NCBI GenBank assembly: GCA_964426415.1
Contig: CAYRQM010000038.1
Span: 1-16,115, forward strand
DNA length: 16,115 bases
Direction of reading: 5' to 3'
From: UBA3792 sp964426415
GTDB lineage: Bacteria; Bacillota; Clostridia; Christensenellales; CAG-138
Within the stretch, counting starts at the first letter, position 1; each line of letters begins with the position of its first letter. This document shows positions 1 through 7,025 of the stretch, piece after piece. A program made the position numbers and the translations under genes. The notes under the pieces were generated by a model, which worked only from the letters and a program-made list of their open reading frames with translations, searched no databases and was not told the DNA's origin.

Positions 1-60
1 ATCTCGCGTGCAAGCGGGAGATTCTTCCTTGCTTCGCTGCGTCAGAATGACAACGGGGGA
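1..60 (-). repeat. Dispersed intergenic repeat, copy 1 (partial)
   Basis: Read on the minus strand, this stretch contains GTCATTCTGA (42-51) followed by AAGAATCTCCCGCTTGC (10-26). The same two blocks occur in the same order on the plus strand at 8672-8712; the 17-base block is identical. Both copies are non-coding and lie next to terminators. The window starts inside the element, so its second end is not visible. Repeats built on GTCATTCTGA...GAAGAATCTC are, as I recall, common between genes in Clostridia; their function is unknown. Confidence 0.6.
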
Positions 61-74
61 TGGAAGCGCGTGGT

Positions 75-176
75 GTGAAAGGTTCGTATCCCCCACGCCG
101 TGAGGCATTTCACATGGCGTAGCCATATTTCACTTGCAAAGCAAATTTCACAAATCCCGCAAGGGATTTATTTCAC
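75..176. repeat. Array of short hairpins joined by an ATTTCAC linker
   Basis: ATTTCAC occurs four times, at 107-113, 127-133, 145-151 and 170-176. The sequences between consecutive copies are three different perfect inverted repeats with no other spacer: ATGGC-GTA-GCCAT (114-126), TTGC-AAA-GCAA (134-144) and AAATCCC-GCAA-GGGATTT (152-169). GTGAAA at 75-80 is the inverse of the linker end and may mark the outer boundary. The linker is constant while stem sequences vary, with base pairing kept. Reading frames across it match nothing. It lies downstream of the rpmA terminator. The function is unknown; it could be a REP-like mobile palindromic element or a folded RNA/ssDNA structure. Confidence 0.7.
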
Positions 177-177
177 T

Positions 178-204
178 AAAAAACCACCCCGCAGGGTGGC
201 TTTT
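178..204 (-). terminator. rpmA terminator
   Basis: On the minus strand a stem CCACCC-TGCG-GGGTGG (184-199) is followed by a run of T residues, 10 bases beyond the rpmA stop codon. The plus strand has a shorter TTTT tail, so it may also stop transcription coming from the left. It ends the rplU-prp-rpmA unit. Confidence 0.85.
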
Positions 205-214
205 GAAACACTGT

Positions 215-499
215 TTACGCTTCTTCCGCGTAGACGCTGACGGTTTTCTTGTCTGCGTGGCGGGTTTCGAACTTGACGATCCCGTCGATCTTTGCAAACA
301 AGGTGTCGTCCTTGCCAATGCCGACGTTGTTGCCGGGATGGAAGTGTGTGCCGCGCTGGCGAACCAAGATGTTGCCCGCAAGCACGAACTGACCGTCTGC
401 ACGCTTGGGCCCAAGACGCTTGGATTCGCTGTCTCTGCCGTTGCGGGAGGAGCCGACGCCCTTCTTATGCGCGAAGAGCTGCAGATTCATCTGGAACAT
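215..499 (-). CDS. rpmA: 50S ribosomal protein L27 (precursor form)
   Basis: A 94-residue L27, a small basic protein of the large subunit whose N-terminus reaches toward the peptidyl-transferase centre. The sequence begins MFQMNLQLFA-HKKG. This N-terminal extension, found in Firmicutes and relatives, is removed by the protease Prp just after the FA pair to expose the HKKG tail; cleavage here is inferred from the family. The GSSRNGRDSESKRLG and RQRGTHFHPGNNVG blocks are diagnostic. The length is normal. The ATG at 497-499 has a good AAGGAG site upstream, which lies inside the end of prp; the two genes overlap by 13 bases, suggesting coupled translation. In many Clostridia and Bacilli obg follows; here a terminator and repeats follow instead. 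Confidence 0.98.
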   Translation of the reverse strand: MFQMNLQLFAHKKGVGSSRNGRDSESKRLGPKRADGQFVLAGNILVRQRGTHFHPGNNVGIGKDDTLFAKIDGIVKFETRHADKKTVSVYAEEA

Positions 500-831
500 G
501 GCTGTATCTCCTTCTTTAAGAATTGAATGGTGTGGGGGTACGCCGCTTGGATCGCCTTCAGCCCGCGCACCATGGTGTTGATCACGATGGCGGCTTTTTC
601 GGCGTCCGCTTGGGGTACGTCCCGTTCAAGGATGCAGATTGTTTCCCCCTCATGGATGGAAACGCCTGCGTTGAGTCGTAATTCTTCGGTGACGCCCAGA
701 ATCGCCGTCTGTACGATGGCGGAAACCGCCGCACAGACCAAATCGTTTCCGTATGCGCCCCGTTCGGCATGACCCGATACGTGAAACCCGACAGGCTCGC
801 CGTGTTCTTGGGTGATGCGGACGGTGATCAT
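487..831 (-). CDS. prp: Ribosomal-processing cysteine protease Prp
   Basis: A 114-residue protein of the YsxB/Prp family, the cysteine protease that trims the N-terminal extension of L27. The catalytic dyad is visible: His21 in SGHAERG and Cys33 in DLVCAAVS, the same separation as H22/C34 described for Staphylococcus aureus Prp. It sits between rplU and rpmA, the normal position for this gene, and its substrate L27 is encoded immediately downstream with an intact cleavage motif. It starts four bases after the rplU stop codon; its own Shine-Dalgarno is weak, so it probably depends on translation of rplU. The 3' end overlaps rpmA by 13 bases. Confidence 0.95.
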   Translation of the reverse strand: MITVRITQEHGEPVGFHVSGHAERGAYGNDLVCAAVSAIVQTAILGVTEELRLNAGVSIHEGETICILERDVPQADAEKAAIVINTMVRGLKAIQAAYPHTIQFLKKEIQPCSR

Positions 832-835
832 ACCA

Positions 836-1141
836 TCAACCGATGGCGGTGATCGCTACCTTGGTGTAAGGCTGACGATGGCCGTTCTTCTTGCGGATAT
901 TCTTCTTGGGCTTGTACTTGAAGACGATAACCTTCTTGCCCTTGCCATGCTCTAAAACCTTTGCGGTGGCTTTTACGCCGTCTACCAAGGGCTTGCCGAC
1001 CGTGACGGTCTCGCCCTCTGCGACGAGCAGAACATCCATGCTGACCTCGGTGCCAACTTCGGCGTCCAGCTTCTCAACGAGAACTTCGTCGCCAACCGCT
1101 ACTTTGTATTGTTTTCCACCGGTCTGAATGATTGCGTACAT
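836..1141 (-). CDS. rplU: 50S ribosomal protein L21
   Basis: A 101-residue L21 of normal length, a large-subunit protein that binds 23S rRNA. It starts MYAIIQTGGKQYKV, the family signature, and keeps the C-terminal VFKYKPKKNIRKKNGHRQPYT block that contacts RNA. The ATG at 1139-1141 follows a strong AGGAGG site at about 1151-1156. It is the first gene of the rplU-prp-rpmA unit and has its own sigma-A promoter (1234-1262) and a structured leader, so the ribosomal genes can be expressed independently of the upstream rng/sporulation cluster. No oddities. Confidence 0.98.
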   Translation of the reverse strand: MYAIIQTGGKQYKVAVGDEVLVEKLDAEVGTEVSMDVLLVAEGETVTVGKPLVDGVKATAKVLEHGKGKKVIVFKYKPKKNIRKKNGHRQPYTKVAITAIG

Positions 1142-1227
1142 TGTGTGCTTCCTCCTTCTTCCCAGACTCGCTCAAATACGGTGTTGTTCAAATGAACACA
1201 CTTAAGTACCGCTCCGAAGCGGCTCAC
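1142..1227 (-). promoter_or_regulatory. Structured rplU 5' leader (candidate L21 leader)
   Basis: About 85 bases lie between the predicted transcription start and rplU. In transcript sense they can form CCGCT-TCGG-AGCGG (1209-1222) and then a longer hairpin in which GTGTGTTC pairs with GAACAACAC around an ATTT loop (1181-1201, one bulged base). Firmicute rplU operons are known to carry an autoregulatory L21 leader at this position. I infer the same role from position and structure; I could not compare it with the family model. Confidence 0.5.
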
Positions 1228-1233
1228 CGAGCC

Positions 1234-1262
1234 ATTATAGCACCCAAAATGACCGTTGTCAA
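1234..1262 (-). promoter_or_regulatory. Sigma-A promoter of rplU-prp-rpmA
   Basis: On the minus strand there is a perfect TTGACA (1257-1262), a 17-base spacer and a perfect TATAAT (1234-1239). The start point should be near 1227. This consensus promoter suits a highly expressed ribosomal operon. Confidence 0.93.
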
Positions 1263-1318
1263 CGAAAATAATGCCCGTTTGGCAAGGTTTTTTGGAAACT
1301 TTTGCCCGATCTTCGCAC

Positions 1319-2830
1319 TTATTGCAGGATGGTGCAAACGCGCTTGTATTCGGGAACCTTCTTGTCGGGCAGCGGACGCACCACGAACTTTTCCGGATGC
1401 AGCGTTTCGTTGGCGCGGACAAAGAAGGTGGCGTCCTCCACTTCGGGGAAGAGCTTTCCGTGATGCTTGGCAAGCTGCTCCATGGCGGCTTTCACATCGG
1501 GATGCACCTCGATGTACATGCAGCGGATTTTGCTGCCCTTTAAAATTTGCAGCGTTTGCTTGCGCAGCCGATTGAACACCGTTTGCGGCGCCAAGACCTT
1601 GGCTTCGCCGTCGCAGCAGGGACAGGTGACCTTCAGCGTGTCGCCGATGCTGCGGCCCGTCTTTTTGCGGGTCAGCTCCACCAAGCCCAAATGCGTGAAT
1701 CCGAACACATGGGAACGCGTGTGGTCGTTCTTCATGGTGTTCTTGAGCGTGTTCAGCACCAGTTGGCGATTGGACTCCTTCTCCATGTCGATGAAGTCGA
1801 TGATGATGATGCCGCCGATGTCGCGCAGCCGCAGCTGCTTTGCAATTTCCGTCGCCGCCTCACAATTGGTCGCCGTGATGGTCTTTTCTAAATTGTCCTT
1901 GCCGACAAACTTGCCCGTGTTGACGTCGATGACCGTCAACGCTTCGGCACGGTCGATGATGAGATAGCCGCCGTTTTTGAGCCAGACCTTGCGTGCAAGC
2001 GCGTTGTCAATCTTGCTTTCGGTGTCGTAGCGGTCGAACAGCGCTTCGCTGTCCTTGAACAGGATGCGCGCCTTGAGCTTGGGCGCCATGACGTCGGCAA
2101 TCTCTTTGAGCTGCTCGAAGGTGTCTTTGTCGTTGCAGAACACGCGATCGACGTCGCGCATTAAGAGATCGCGCACCGTGCGGAACAGCAAGCTTTGCTC
2201 GGCGTGCAAAAGGCGCGGCGCTTTGCCGTTCTTCGCCTTGGCTTGGATGTCTTGGTACAGCTTGACAAGGCTTTCGACGTCCTCGGCAAACGCTTCTTTT
2301 GTGCGGCCCGCCGACGCGGTGCGCACGATGATGCCCATATCCTTGGGCTTGAGCTCCTTGACAATCTTGCGAAGCCGTACCCGTTCTTCTTCTTTTTCGA
2401 TGCGGCGCGATACGCCGGTGTAATCGACCGTGGGCATCAGCACCAGCGACCGACCCGCCAAGGTGATGTGCGTCGTGACCCGCGCACCCTTGGTGCCGAC
2501 CGGATCCTTTGCCACCTGCACGATGACCGACTGCCCCGACTTGAGCAATTCGCCGATCTTGCGCGTTTCGGGGACTTTTTCCAATTCGTCATACGCGTCG
2601 CCCGGCTGAAACACGTCGCCCGCGTATAAGAATGCGTTCTTTTCGAGTCCGATGTTGATGAACGCCGCCTGCATGCCGGGCAGGACGTTTTGTACCTTGC
2701 CCAGATAGATGTTGCCGACAAGGCGTTCGCTGCCCTCCTGTTCGACGTACAGTTCGACGGGCGCGCCGTCCTCGATCACCGCGACACGCGTATTGAACGC
2801 GTTCGCATCTACGAGAATCTCTTTGTTCAT
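1319..2830 (-). CDS. rng: Ribonuclease G (RNase E/G family)
   Basis: A 503-residue single-strand-specific endoribonuclease of the RNase E/G family, expected to act in mRNA turnover and rRNA maturation. An S1-type RNA-binding domain lies at about residues 35-125 (NIYLGKVQNVLPGMQAAFINIG). Both metal-binding catalytic aspartates are present: Asp302 in VIDVNTGK and Asp345 in IIIIDFID, matching E. coli RNase E D303 and D346. The Zn-link is C403-P-C-C406, with the outer cysteines spaced as in CPxC. The long C-terminal scaffold of RNase E is absent, so RNase G is the better name. The ATG at 2830 was chosen because an AGGAAGG site precedes it and conserved sequence begins there; longer in-frame starts would run into the upstream gene. 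It begins 13 bases after the TIGR03936-type gene, probably in the same operon. Confidence 0.95.
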   Translation of the reverse strand: MNKEILVDANAFNTRVAVIEDGAPVELYVEQEGSERLVGNIYLGKVQNVLPGMQAAFINIGLEKNAFLYAGDVFQPGDAYDELEKVPETRKIGELLKSGQSVIVQVAKDPVGTKGARVTTHITLAGRSLVLMPTVDYTGVSRRIEKEEERVRLRKIVKELKPKDMGIIVRTASAGRTKEAFAEDVESLVKLYQDIQAKAKNGKAPRLLHAEQSLLFRTVRDLLMRDVDRVFCNDKDTFEQLKEIADVMAPKLKARILFKDSEALFDRYDTESKIDNALARKVWLKNGGYLIIDRAEALTVIDVNTGKFVGKDNLEKTITATNCEAATEIAKQLRLRDIGGIIIIDFIDMEKESNRQLVLNTLKNTMKNDHTRSHVFGFTHLGLVELTRKKTGRSIGDTLKVTCPCCDGEAKVLAPQTVFNRLRKQTLQILKGSKIRCMYIEVHPDVKAAMEQLAKHHGKLFPEVEDATFFVRANETLHPEKFVVRPLPDKKVPEYKRVCTILQ

Positions 2831-2843
2831 TTGAAACCTTCCT

Positions 2844-3524
2844 TTACGGGAGGCGCGGCAGGCGGTCGGAACCTTCGAAATACAATGCCGTCCTGTGCGT
2901 CGTGGCAAAGCCGTTCGCGTGCAAGCGATCGAGCAGCGCGTTTACGAAAGTTTCTACGCGCAGCCCGCCATGTACGGTCAGCAGCCCCACGACGTGCAGT
3001 CGGATGATATTGTCCGACACATCCATGAGAGACGCCTCCAAAATATCGGGACGAATGTTGGTGGGTTTTGTGCCACTCTTGGTCTTTTTATCGACCACGA
3101 TCTCGTGCTCGGCAAGCATCGCATCCAGCGCTGCCTGTACCGCGTCCGACGATGCGGGCGCGTCCAAGTGCAGGGTGATGCAATACGCTGCGGCACGGAT
3201 CAGCTTGGACAACGTGTCAATGCCGTCGTCCGCCTCGAACGCCTGTGTGATGCGCATCCCGTTCGGCATCACCGCATTGGTGCGTTCGATGAAGGCTGCA
3301 GGAAGTATCTCCTGCTCTAATTCGACTTCAAACCATTCGGCGTCGCCGGTGCAGCCGGTTGCCAACGCCGTCGAAAAGGACAGTTTGGGGTGCGGATTGA
3401 ACCCCTTTGAGTACGACAAGGGAAGCTGTGCGCGGCGAAACGCCCGCTGCAGGGTGCGCTGCACGTCCAGATGGGACGTGTAAGAAAGCTCATGCGTTTT
3501 TTGAAAAGCGGCAATCATCCTCAT
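2844..3524 (-). CDS. Radical SAM-linked protein, DUF2344/TIGR03936 type
   Basis: A 226-residue protein recognised as DUF2344/TIGR03936 from its N-terminal blocks SHLDVQR (residues 17-23) and SKGFNPHPK (39-47). Its biochemical role is unknown. The family is regularly encoded beside, or fused to, the TIGR03960 radical-SAM protein, so it is probably a partner or substrate-recognition subunit. No signal peptide or membrane segment is visible, so a cytoplasmic location is inferred. The start is taken as ATG 3524 because GGAG lies six bases upstream at 3531-3534; TTG at 3536 or ATG at 3518 are alternatives. It overlaps the radical-SAM gene by 35 bases, a strong sign of coupled expression, and is followed closely by rng. 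Confidence 0.9.
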   Translation of the reverse strand: MRMIAAFQKTHELSYTSHLDVQRTLQRAFRRAQLPLSYSKGFNPHPKLSFSTALATGCTGDAEWFEVELEQEILPAAFIERTNAVMPNGMRITQAFEADDGIDTLSKLIRAAAYCITLHLDAPASSDAVQAALDAMLAEHEIVVDKKTKSGTKPTNIRPDILEASLMDVSDNIIRLHVVGLLTVHGGLRVETFVNALLDRLHANGFATTHRTALYFEGSDRLPRLP

Positions 3525-5334
3525 ATCGATCTCCAAAGCAGCCGTTACAGCCGTTGCGGCAGTCCCGCGTCGTCTTTTCTTGTTGTGCCAAGGTCCATTC
3601 GCGTTTCAGATACGCTTCTGTCACAAGTACGTCCACAAACGACCATGGCAGCGGCTCGTCGACCGAACGCGTGCGATAGGCGTATTCGTCCATCGTCAAG
3701 CCGTTTTGCGAAAACGCCAGCGCCCACGCCTCGGGCTTGAAGTGTTCCGCCCACGAATCGAACCGACAGCCGCCCTTGTACGCATCGACCAGCAGCTTTG
3801 CCAAGCGACGGTCGCCGCGGGAAAACACCGCTTCGAGCACGCTCAACACCGACGGATGGCAGTGCAGCTCTGCCCCGCGCACGCCGCGCATGGCGTCGCG
3901 CAGCACCTGTTGCTTGCGGCGGATTTCTTCTTGGGTGCATTGACCACACCATTGAAACGCCGTCCAAGGCTTGGGTACGAACGTGGAAACGCTGACCGTC
4001 AGGCGGAAGCCCGCGCCGCGCTGTTCTTTGGGAAGCGCATAGTAGCAGGCGCTGACCTTGCGCGCAAGCGCCGCGATCCCTTGGATATCCGCGTCCGTCT
4101 CGGTGGGCAGACCGATCATGAAGTACAGCTTGACCCCGCACCAGCCCGCCGAAAATGCGTCGGTCACGGCACGAAGCAAGTCTTCTTCGGTCACGTTTTT
4201 GTTGATGACGTCGCGCAGGCGCTGCGTGCCCGCTTCGGGCGCGAACGTCAGCCCACCCTTTCGTACCGACTGCATCTTTTGCAGATCATCCTTGAGAATG
4301 GAATCAATGCGCAGAGACGGCAGCGATACGGAAACCTTTTGCTCCTCCATTTGGTCGATAATCTGAGGAAGAAGCGTGTGCAGCTCGGCGTAGTCGCCCG
4401 TGGAAAGCGACAGCAGCGAAACTTCGTCGTAGCCCGTACACGAAACGAGCGCGTGCGCCTGCTTTAAAAGCGTCGCTGCGGTGCGTTCCCGCACGGGACG
4501 ATAGATGTACCCCGCTTGACAGAACCGACAGCCGCGTGTGCAGCCGCGCATGACCTCAACCGCAACGCGGTCGTGGACGATTTGCATGTTGGGCACGAGC
4601 TGCTTGCCCACATAGGGCGTATGCTCGAGATCCTTGACAATGCGGCGCTTGACCCTTTGGGGTGCGTCGTCTTGCAGCCGTTCCATCGACACGAAACGCC
4701 CGTCTGCCATCTTGGGTGCATAGAACGACGGCACATACACGCCTTCGATGGCGGCAAGATCGTGCAGCAGCGCTTGCTTGCTTTTGCCTTCGGCTTTGGC
4801 GCGTTCCACGGCGCGCACCAGCTCGACGATGCTTTCTTCGCCGTCGCCCACCATGATGGCGTCGAAAAACGGCGCAATGGGCTCCGGATTGCACATGCAC
4901 GGCCCGCCTGCCACCAGCAAAGGAAAGGTGTCGTCCCGCTCGTCGGCGTAGAACGGAATGTGCGAAAGCTCCAGCATGGTCAGCACGTTGGTGTAGCACA
5001 TTTCGTACAGCATGGAGAACCCAACGACGTCAAACGCGGCAAGCGGCGACTTGGTTTCGAGTGTGAACAGCGGCAGATTGTCCTCACGCAATGCACGCTC
5101 CATGTCCGTCCACGGACAGTAGCAGCGTTCACAATACACCTCGTCAAGCCCGTTCAGGATGTTGTACAGAATGCGGCTGCCCTGATGCGACATACCGATT
5201 TCGTACACATCGGGGAAGCACAGCGCAAAGCGGAAGGCGGCGTCCGTCTTTTGTACCATGTTCCATTCGTTGCCGATGTAGCGCGCAGGCTTTTCGACCC
5301 GACTCAAGAGCTTGTCCAGCTGATATTGATCCAA
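3490..5334 (-). CDS. Radical SAM protein, TIGR03960 type, function unknown
   Basis: A 614-residue radical-SAM enzyme. The 4Fe-4S/SAM motif is C265-TRG-C269-RF-C272 in VMRGCTRGCRFCQAG. The N-terminal part (about 1-200), with DAIMVGDGEESIVELV, resembles the B12-binding-like domain seen in MiaB- and RimO-like relatives, and the FAPEAGTQRLR block fits the radical-SAM barrel. The extreme C-terminus carries a second C592-xxx-C596-xx-C599 set plus C608. The family is widespread in Clostridia but its substrate is not established; a modification of RNA or ribosome is only an inference from its neighbours (rng, L21, L27). The start is TTG at 5332-5334 with AAGGGA upstream. Conserved sequence (VEKPARYIGNEWN) begins at residue 14, so the first ATG, at residue 26, would be too late. 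It starts 30 bases after the spoIVFB stop. Confidence 0.92.
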   Translation of the reverse strand: MDQYQLDKLLSRVEKPARYIGNEWNMVQKTDAAFRFALCFPDVYEIGMSHQGSRILYNILNGLDEVYCERCYCPWTDMERALREDNLPLFTLETKSPLAAFDVVGFSMLYEMCYTNVLTMLELSHIPFYADERDDTFPLLVAGGPCMCNPEPIAPFFDAIMVGDGEESIVELVRAVERAKAEGKSKQALLHDLAAIEGVYVPSFYAPKMADGRFVSMERLQDDAPQRVKRRIVKDLEHTPYVGKQLVPNMQIVHDRVAVEVMRGCTRGCRFCQAGYIYRPVRERTAATLLKQAHALVSCTGYDEVSLLSLSTGDYAELHTLLPQIIDQMEEQKVSVSLPSLRIDSILKDDLQKMQSVRKGGLTFAPEAGTQRLRDVINKNVTEEDLLRAVTDAFSAGWCGVKLYFMIGLPTETDADIQGIAALARKVSACYYALPKEQRGAGFRLTVSVSTFVPKPWTAFQWCGQCTQEEIRRKQQVLRDAMRGVRGAELHCHPSVLSVLEAVFSRGDRRLAKLLVDAYKGGCRFDSWAEHFKPEAWALAFSQNGLTMDEYAYRTRSVDEPLPWSFVDVLVTEAYLKREWTLAQQEKTTRDCRNGCNGCFGDRYEDDCRFSKNA

Positions 5335-5364
5335 AACGTTCCCTTTCCGTGGCGTTTGCGCGCT

Positions 5365-6294
5365 TCACTGCACACGTTCGCAAATTACACCTTCTACAGT
5401 ATAACACGCTTTTTTGTGTGGGTCAATCGAAAAGAACGCATCTTTTATGGAAATAGCATACCCAAACCGCGCCGCGGCTTGCAGCACGACGCCTTCGTCC
5501 AGCTCGCCCAAGAAGCGTTCCCCCTCGACCACGCGCAAGACGGTATACGCGCCGCCCGACAGTGTGCGCACCGCCGTGCCGACGGTGGATTGGGCGGAGA
5601 TGGCACGGGTGCGAACCGCAACGCTGCCGCCGCGCTCCAGATACGCGCTGCGCCGCAGCACCGCGCCGACCTTTGCCTGCCCAAACCGACGGATGGCGCC
5701 CACGCCCACCACAAAGAGATACGCGCCAAGCAGCAGCAGCGTCCAGAGCGGATAGCCTTTCAAAACGCCCACCGTGCCCGCCGCCAAAAAGCCCACCGCC
5801 GAGAGCGACGTCAAGGCAAGCAGCACGCGCCGCACCGTCTGCGTTCGCAAGGTGCGCAGCAGCAAAAACGCCAGCACGCGCCCACCATCCAGCGGATAAG
5901 CGGGCAGCAGGTTCAATGCGCACAGGCACAGGTTCGTCCAAAGGAACGGCTCACAGACGCGCTTGCAGGGCGGGTACAGTGCGGGCGCAAGCAAGGACGC
6001 CGCCGCCGCCACAAGGTTTGCAATCGGCCCTGCAGCGGCGACGACGCCTTCGCCTTTGGGGTGGGGCGTCAACGGTTCCAGCTCCATGATGGCGCCAAAC
6101 GGGTACAGGGTGCAGGACGCCACCGCAAAGGAGAGGTTTTTTGCCACCACCCCATGCGCGCATTCATGCAGCGTCAGCGCAAGCAGCGCATACAGCAACG
6201 GCAGCAGCTGCCCGTCGATGCACAGCAGCGCGAACAGGAGCGGCACGCTCCAATGCATCGCAATCCGTGTGCGTCCGATTGTGCCGAGCCGCAT
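5365..6294 (-). CDS. spoIVFB: SpoIVFB-like intramembrane metalloprotease (M50)
   Basis: A 309-residue site-2-type zinc protease. In Bacillus subtilis SpoIVFB cleaves pro-sigma-K in the membrane around the forespore during sporulation. The zinc site is H43-ECA-H47 (HExxH), and the third ligand is Asp136 in NLLPAYPLDGGR; these match B. subtilis H43, E44, H47 and D137. Several hydrophobic segments cover about residues 15-215. The C-terminal region (about 225-300) resembles the cytoplasmic CBS-like domain of the family, which in B. subtilis responds to ATP. The ATG follows the spoIVFA TAA stop directly, without a clear ribosome binding site, so translation is probably coupled. The pair with spoIVFA strongly supports the assignment, although no pro-sigma-K gene is in view. 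Confidence 0.9.
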   Translation of the reverse strand: MRLGTIGRTRIAMHWSVPLLFALLCIDGQLLPLLYALLALTLHECAHGVVAKNLSFAVASCTLYPFGAIMELEPLTPHPKGEGVVAAAGPIANLVAAAASLLAPALYPPCKRVCEPFLWTNLCLCALNLLPAYPLDGGRVLAFLLLRTLRTQTVRRVLLALTSLSAVGFLAAGTVGVLKGYPLWTLLLLGAYLFVVGVGAIRRFGQAKVGAVLRRSAYLERGGSVAVRTRAISAQSTVGTAVRTLSGGAYTVLRVVEGERFLGELDEGVVLQAAARFGYAISIKDAFFSIDPHKKACYTVEGVICERVQ

Positions 6295-6927
6295 TTATGC
6301 GCGCAAGGACAAGTCGATGTAGTCCGTCGGGTTCTGCGGCGCGCCGTCCAAAAGCACGGCGACATACACACTTCTGCCCACGGGCACAGTGCCCAGTGTC
6401 TCCCCTGCCGTTACCGTCGCGCCCGCGACTGCCGTCACGTCCGCAAGCCCGTAGCAGATGGTTTCCAAGCCGTTTTCGCCCTGCACGCGCACATAGGTTC
6501 CGTAGCGTTCGTCCGTTTCGACCATCAACACCGTGCCGTCGATGCAGGAACAAACCGATTCCGTCGTGGCGGTGAGGCGCACAAGCTGATCATCCAACAG
6601 CAGTTCGATATCGTTGGACGATACGGGCGCCTGCAATTTTTCACGAACGGTTTCGGTTGCGTCCACATAGTGCAGCGCGCCCACCGATTCGTCATCGTCC
6701 TCGGACTGCGCTTGTGCCGCGGCGGCGACGACCTCCTTTTGCGGTTCTACCCCCACGGCGCGAATCACGATGGCGGCGGCAAGCACCAAGCCGCACAGTC
6801 CGATCTTGATGACCATGCTGCCGCTTTTGACCGTCGGCTCCTTGTTCTCGTCCACGGTAAAGTCCGATACGTTTTGGAACCCATCGCGCTTGCGATCATA
6901 GGTGACCTTCATTTCGTCAAGTTTCAT
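6295..6927 (-). CDS. spoIVFA: SpoIVFA-like membrane protein with degenerate M23 domain
   Basis: A 210-residue protein with a basic cytoplasmic N-terminus, one transmembrane segment (about residues 38-57), an acidic linker (about 75-82) and a C-terminal LytM/M23-like fold (about 122-205). The fold is recognisable from the GTYVRVQGENG, VTAGETLG and NPTDYI blocks. The metal-binding histidines of active M23 peptidases are missing: the usual H-x-G is ENG, and HLHFE is replaced by SVYVAVL. It is therefore probably a scaffold, as is SpoIVFA, which holds and inhibits SpoIVFB until forespore signalling. ATG 6927 is chosen for its AAGGGGG site; the open frame upstream runs into the divergent trpB leader. 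I could not identify a convincing promoter. Sigma-E control is expected from B. subtilis but not shown here. Confidence 0.82.
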   Translation of the reverse strand: MKLDEMKVTYDRKRDGFQNVSDFTVDENKEPTVKSGSMVIKIGLCGLVLAAAIVIRAVGVEPQKEVVAAAAQAQSEDDDESVGALHYVDATETVREKLQAPVSSNDIELLLDDQLVRLTATTESVCSCIDGTVLMVETDERYGTYVRVQGENGLETICYGLADVTAVAGATVTAGETLGTVPVGRSVYVAVLLDGAPQNPTDYIDLSLRA

Positions 6928-6991
6928 GCGATCATCCCCCTTGCTGCAACAAATTACGCGAAAATAGCTGCGTTCATGCAGAAATTTGTTC

Positions 6992-7019
6992 TTGACAAGG
7001 ACGATTTTCGGTGTATAAT
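6992..7019 (+). promoter_or_regulatory. Sigma-A promoter of the trpB T-box transcript
   Basis: TTGACA (6992-6997), a 16-base spacer and TATAAT (7014-7019), the latter preceded by TG one base upstream. Transcription should start near 7026, just before the T-box leader. It diverges from spoIVFA. Confidence 0.9.
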
Positions 7020-7025
7020 GAGCCA

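Noticed and set aside
107..176. Possible CRISPR array in the ATTTCAC repeats
   Set aside because: The repeats are 7 bases, spacing is irregular (20, 18, 25) and the intervening sequences are palindromes. No cas gene is present.
134..526. A 130-codon plus-strand frame across the rpmA region
   Set aside because: It starts inside the hairpin repeat and is antisense to L27 and the end of prp; no homology is recognisable.
6928..7010. A sigma-E or sigma-A promoter for spoIVFA
   Set aside because: I looked on the minus strand for both types and found no pair of boxes good enough to report; a promoter probably exists but cannot be placed.
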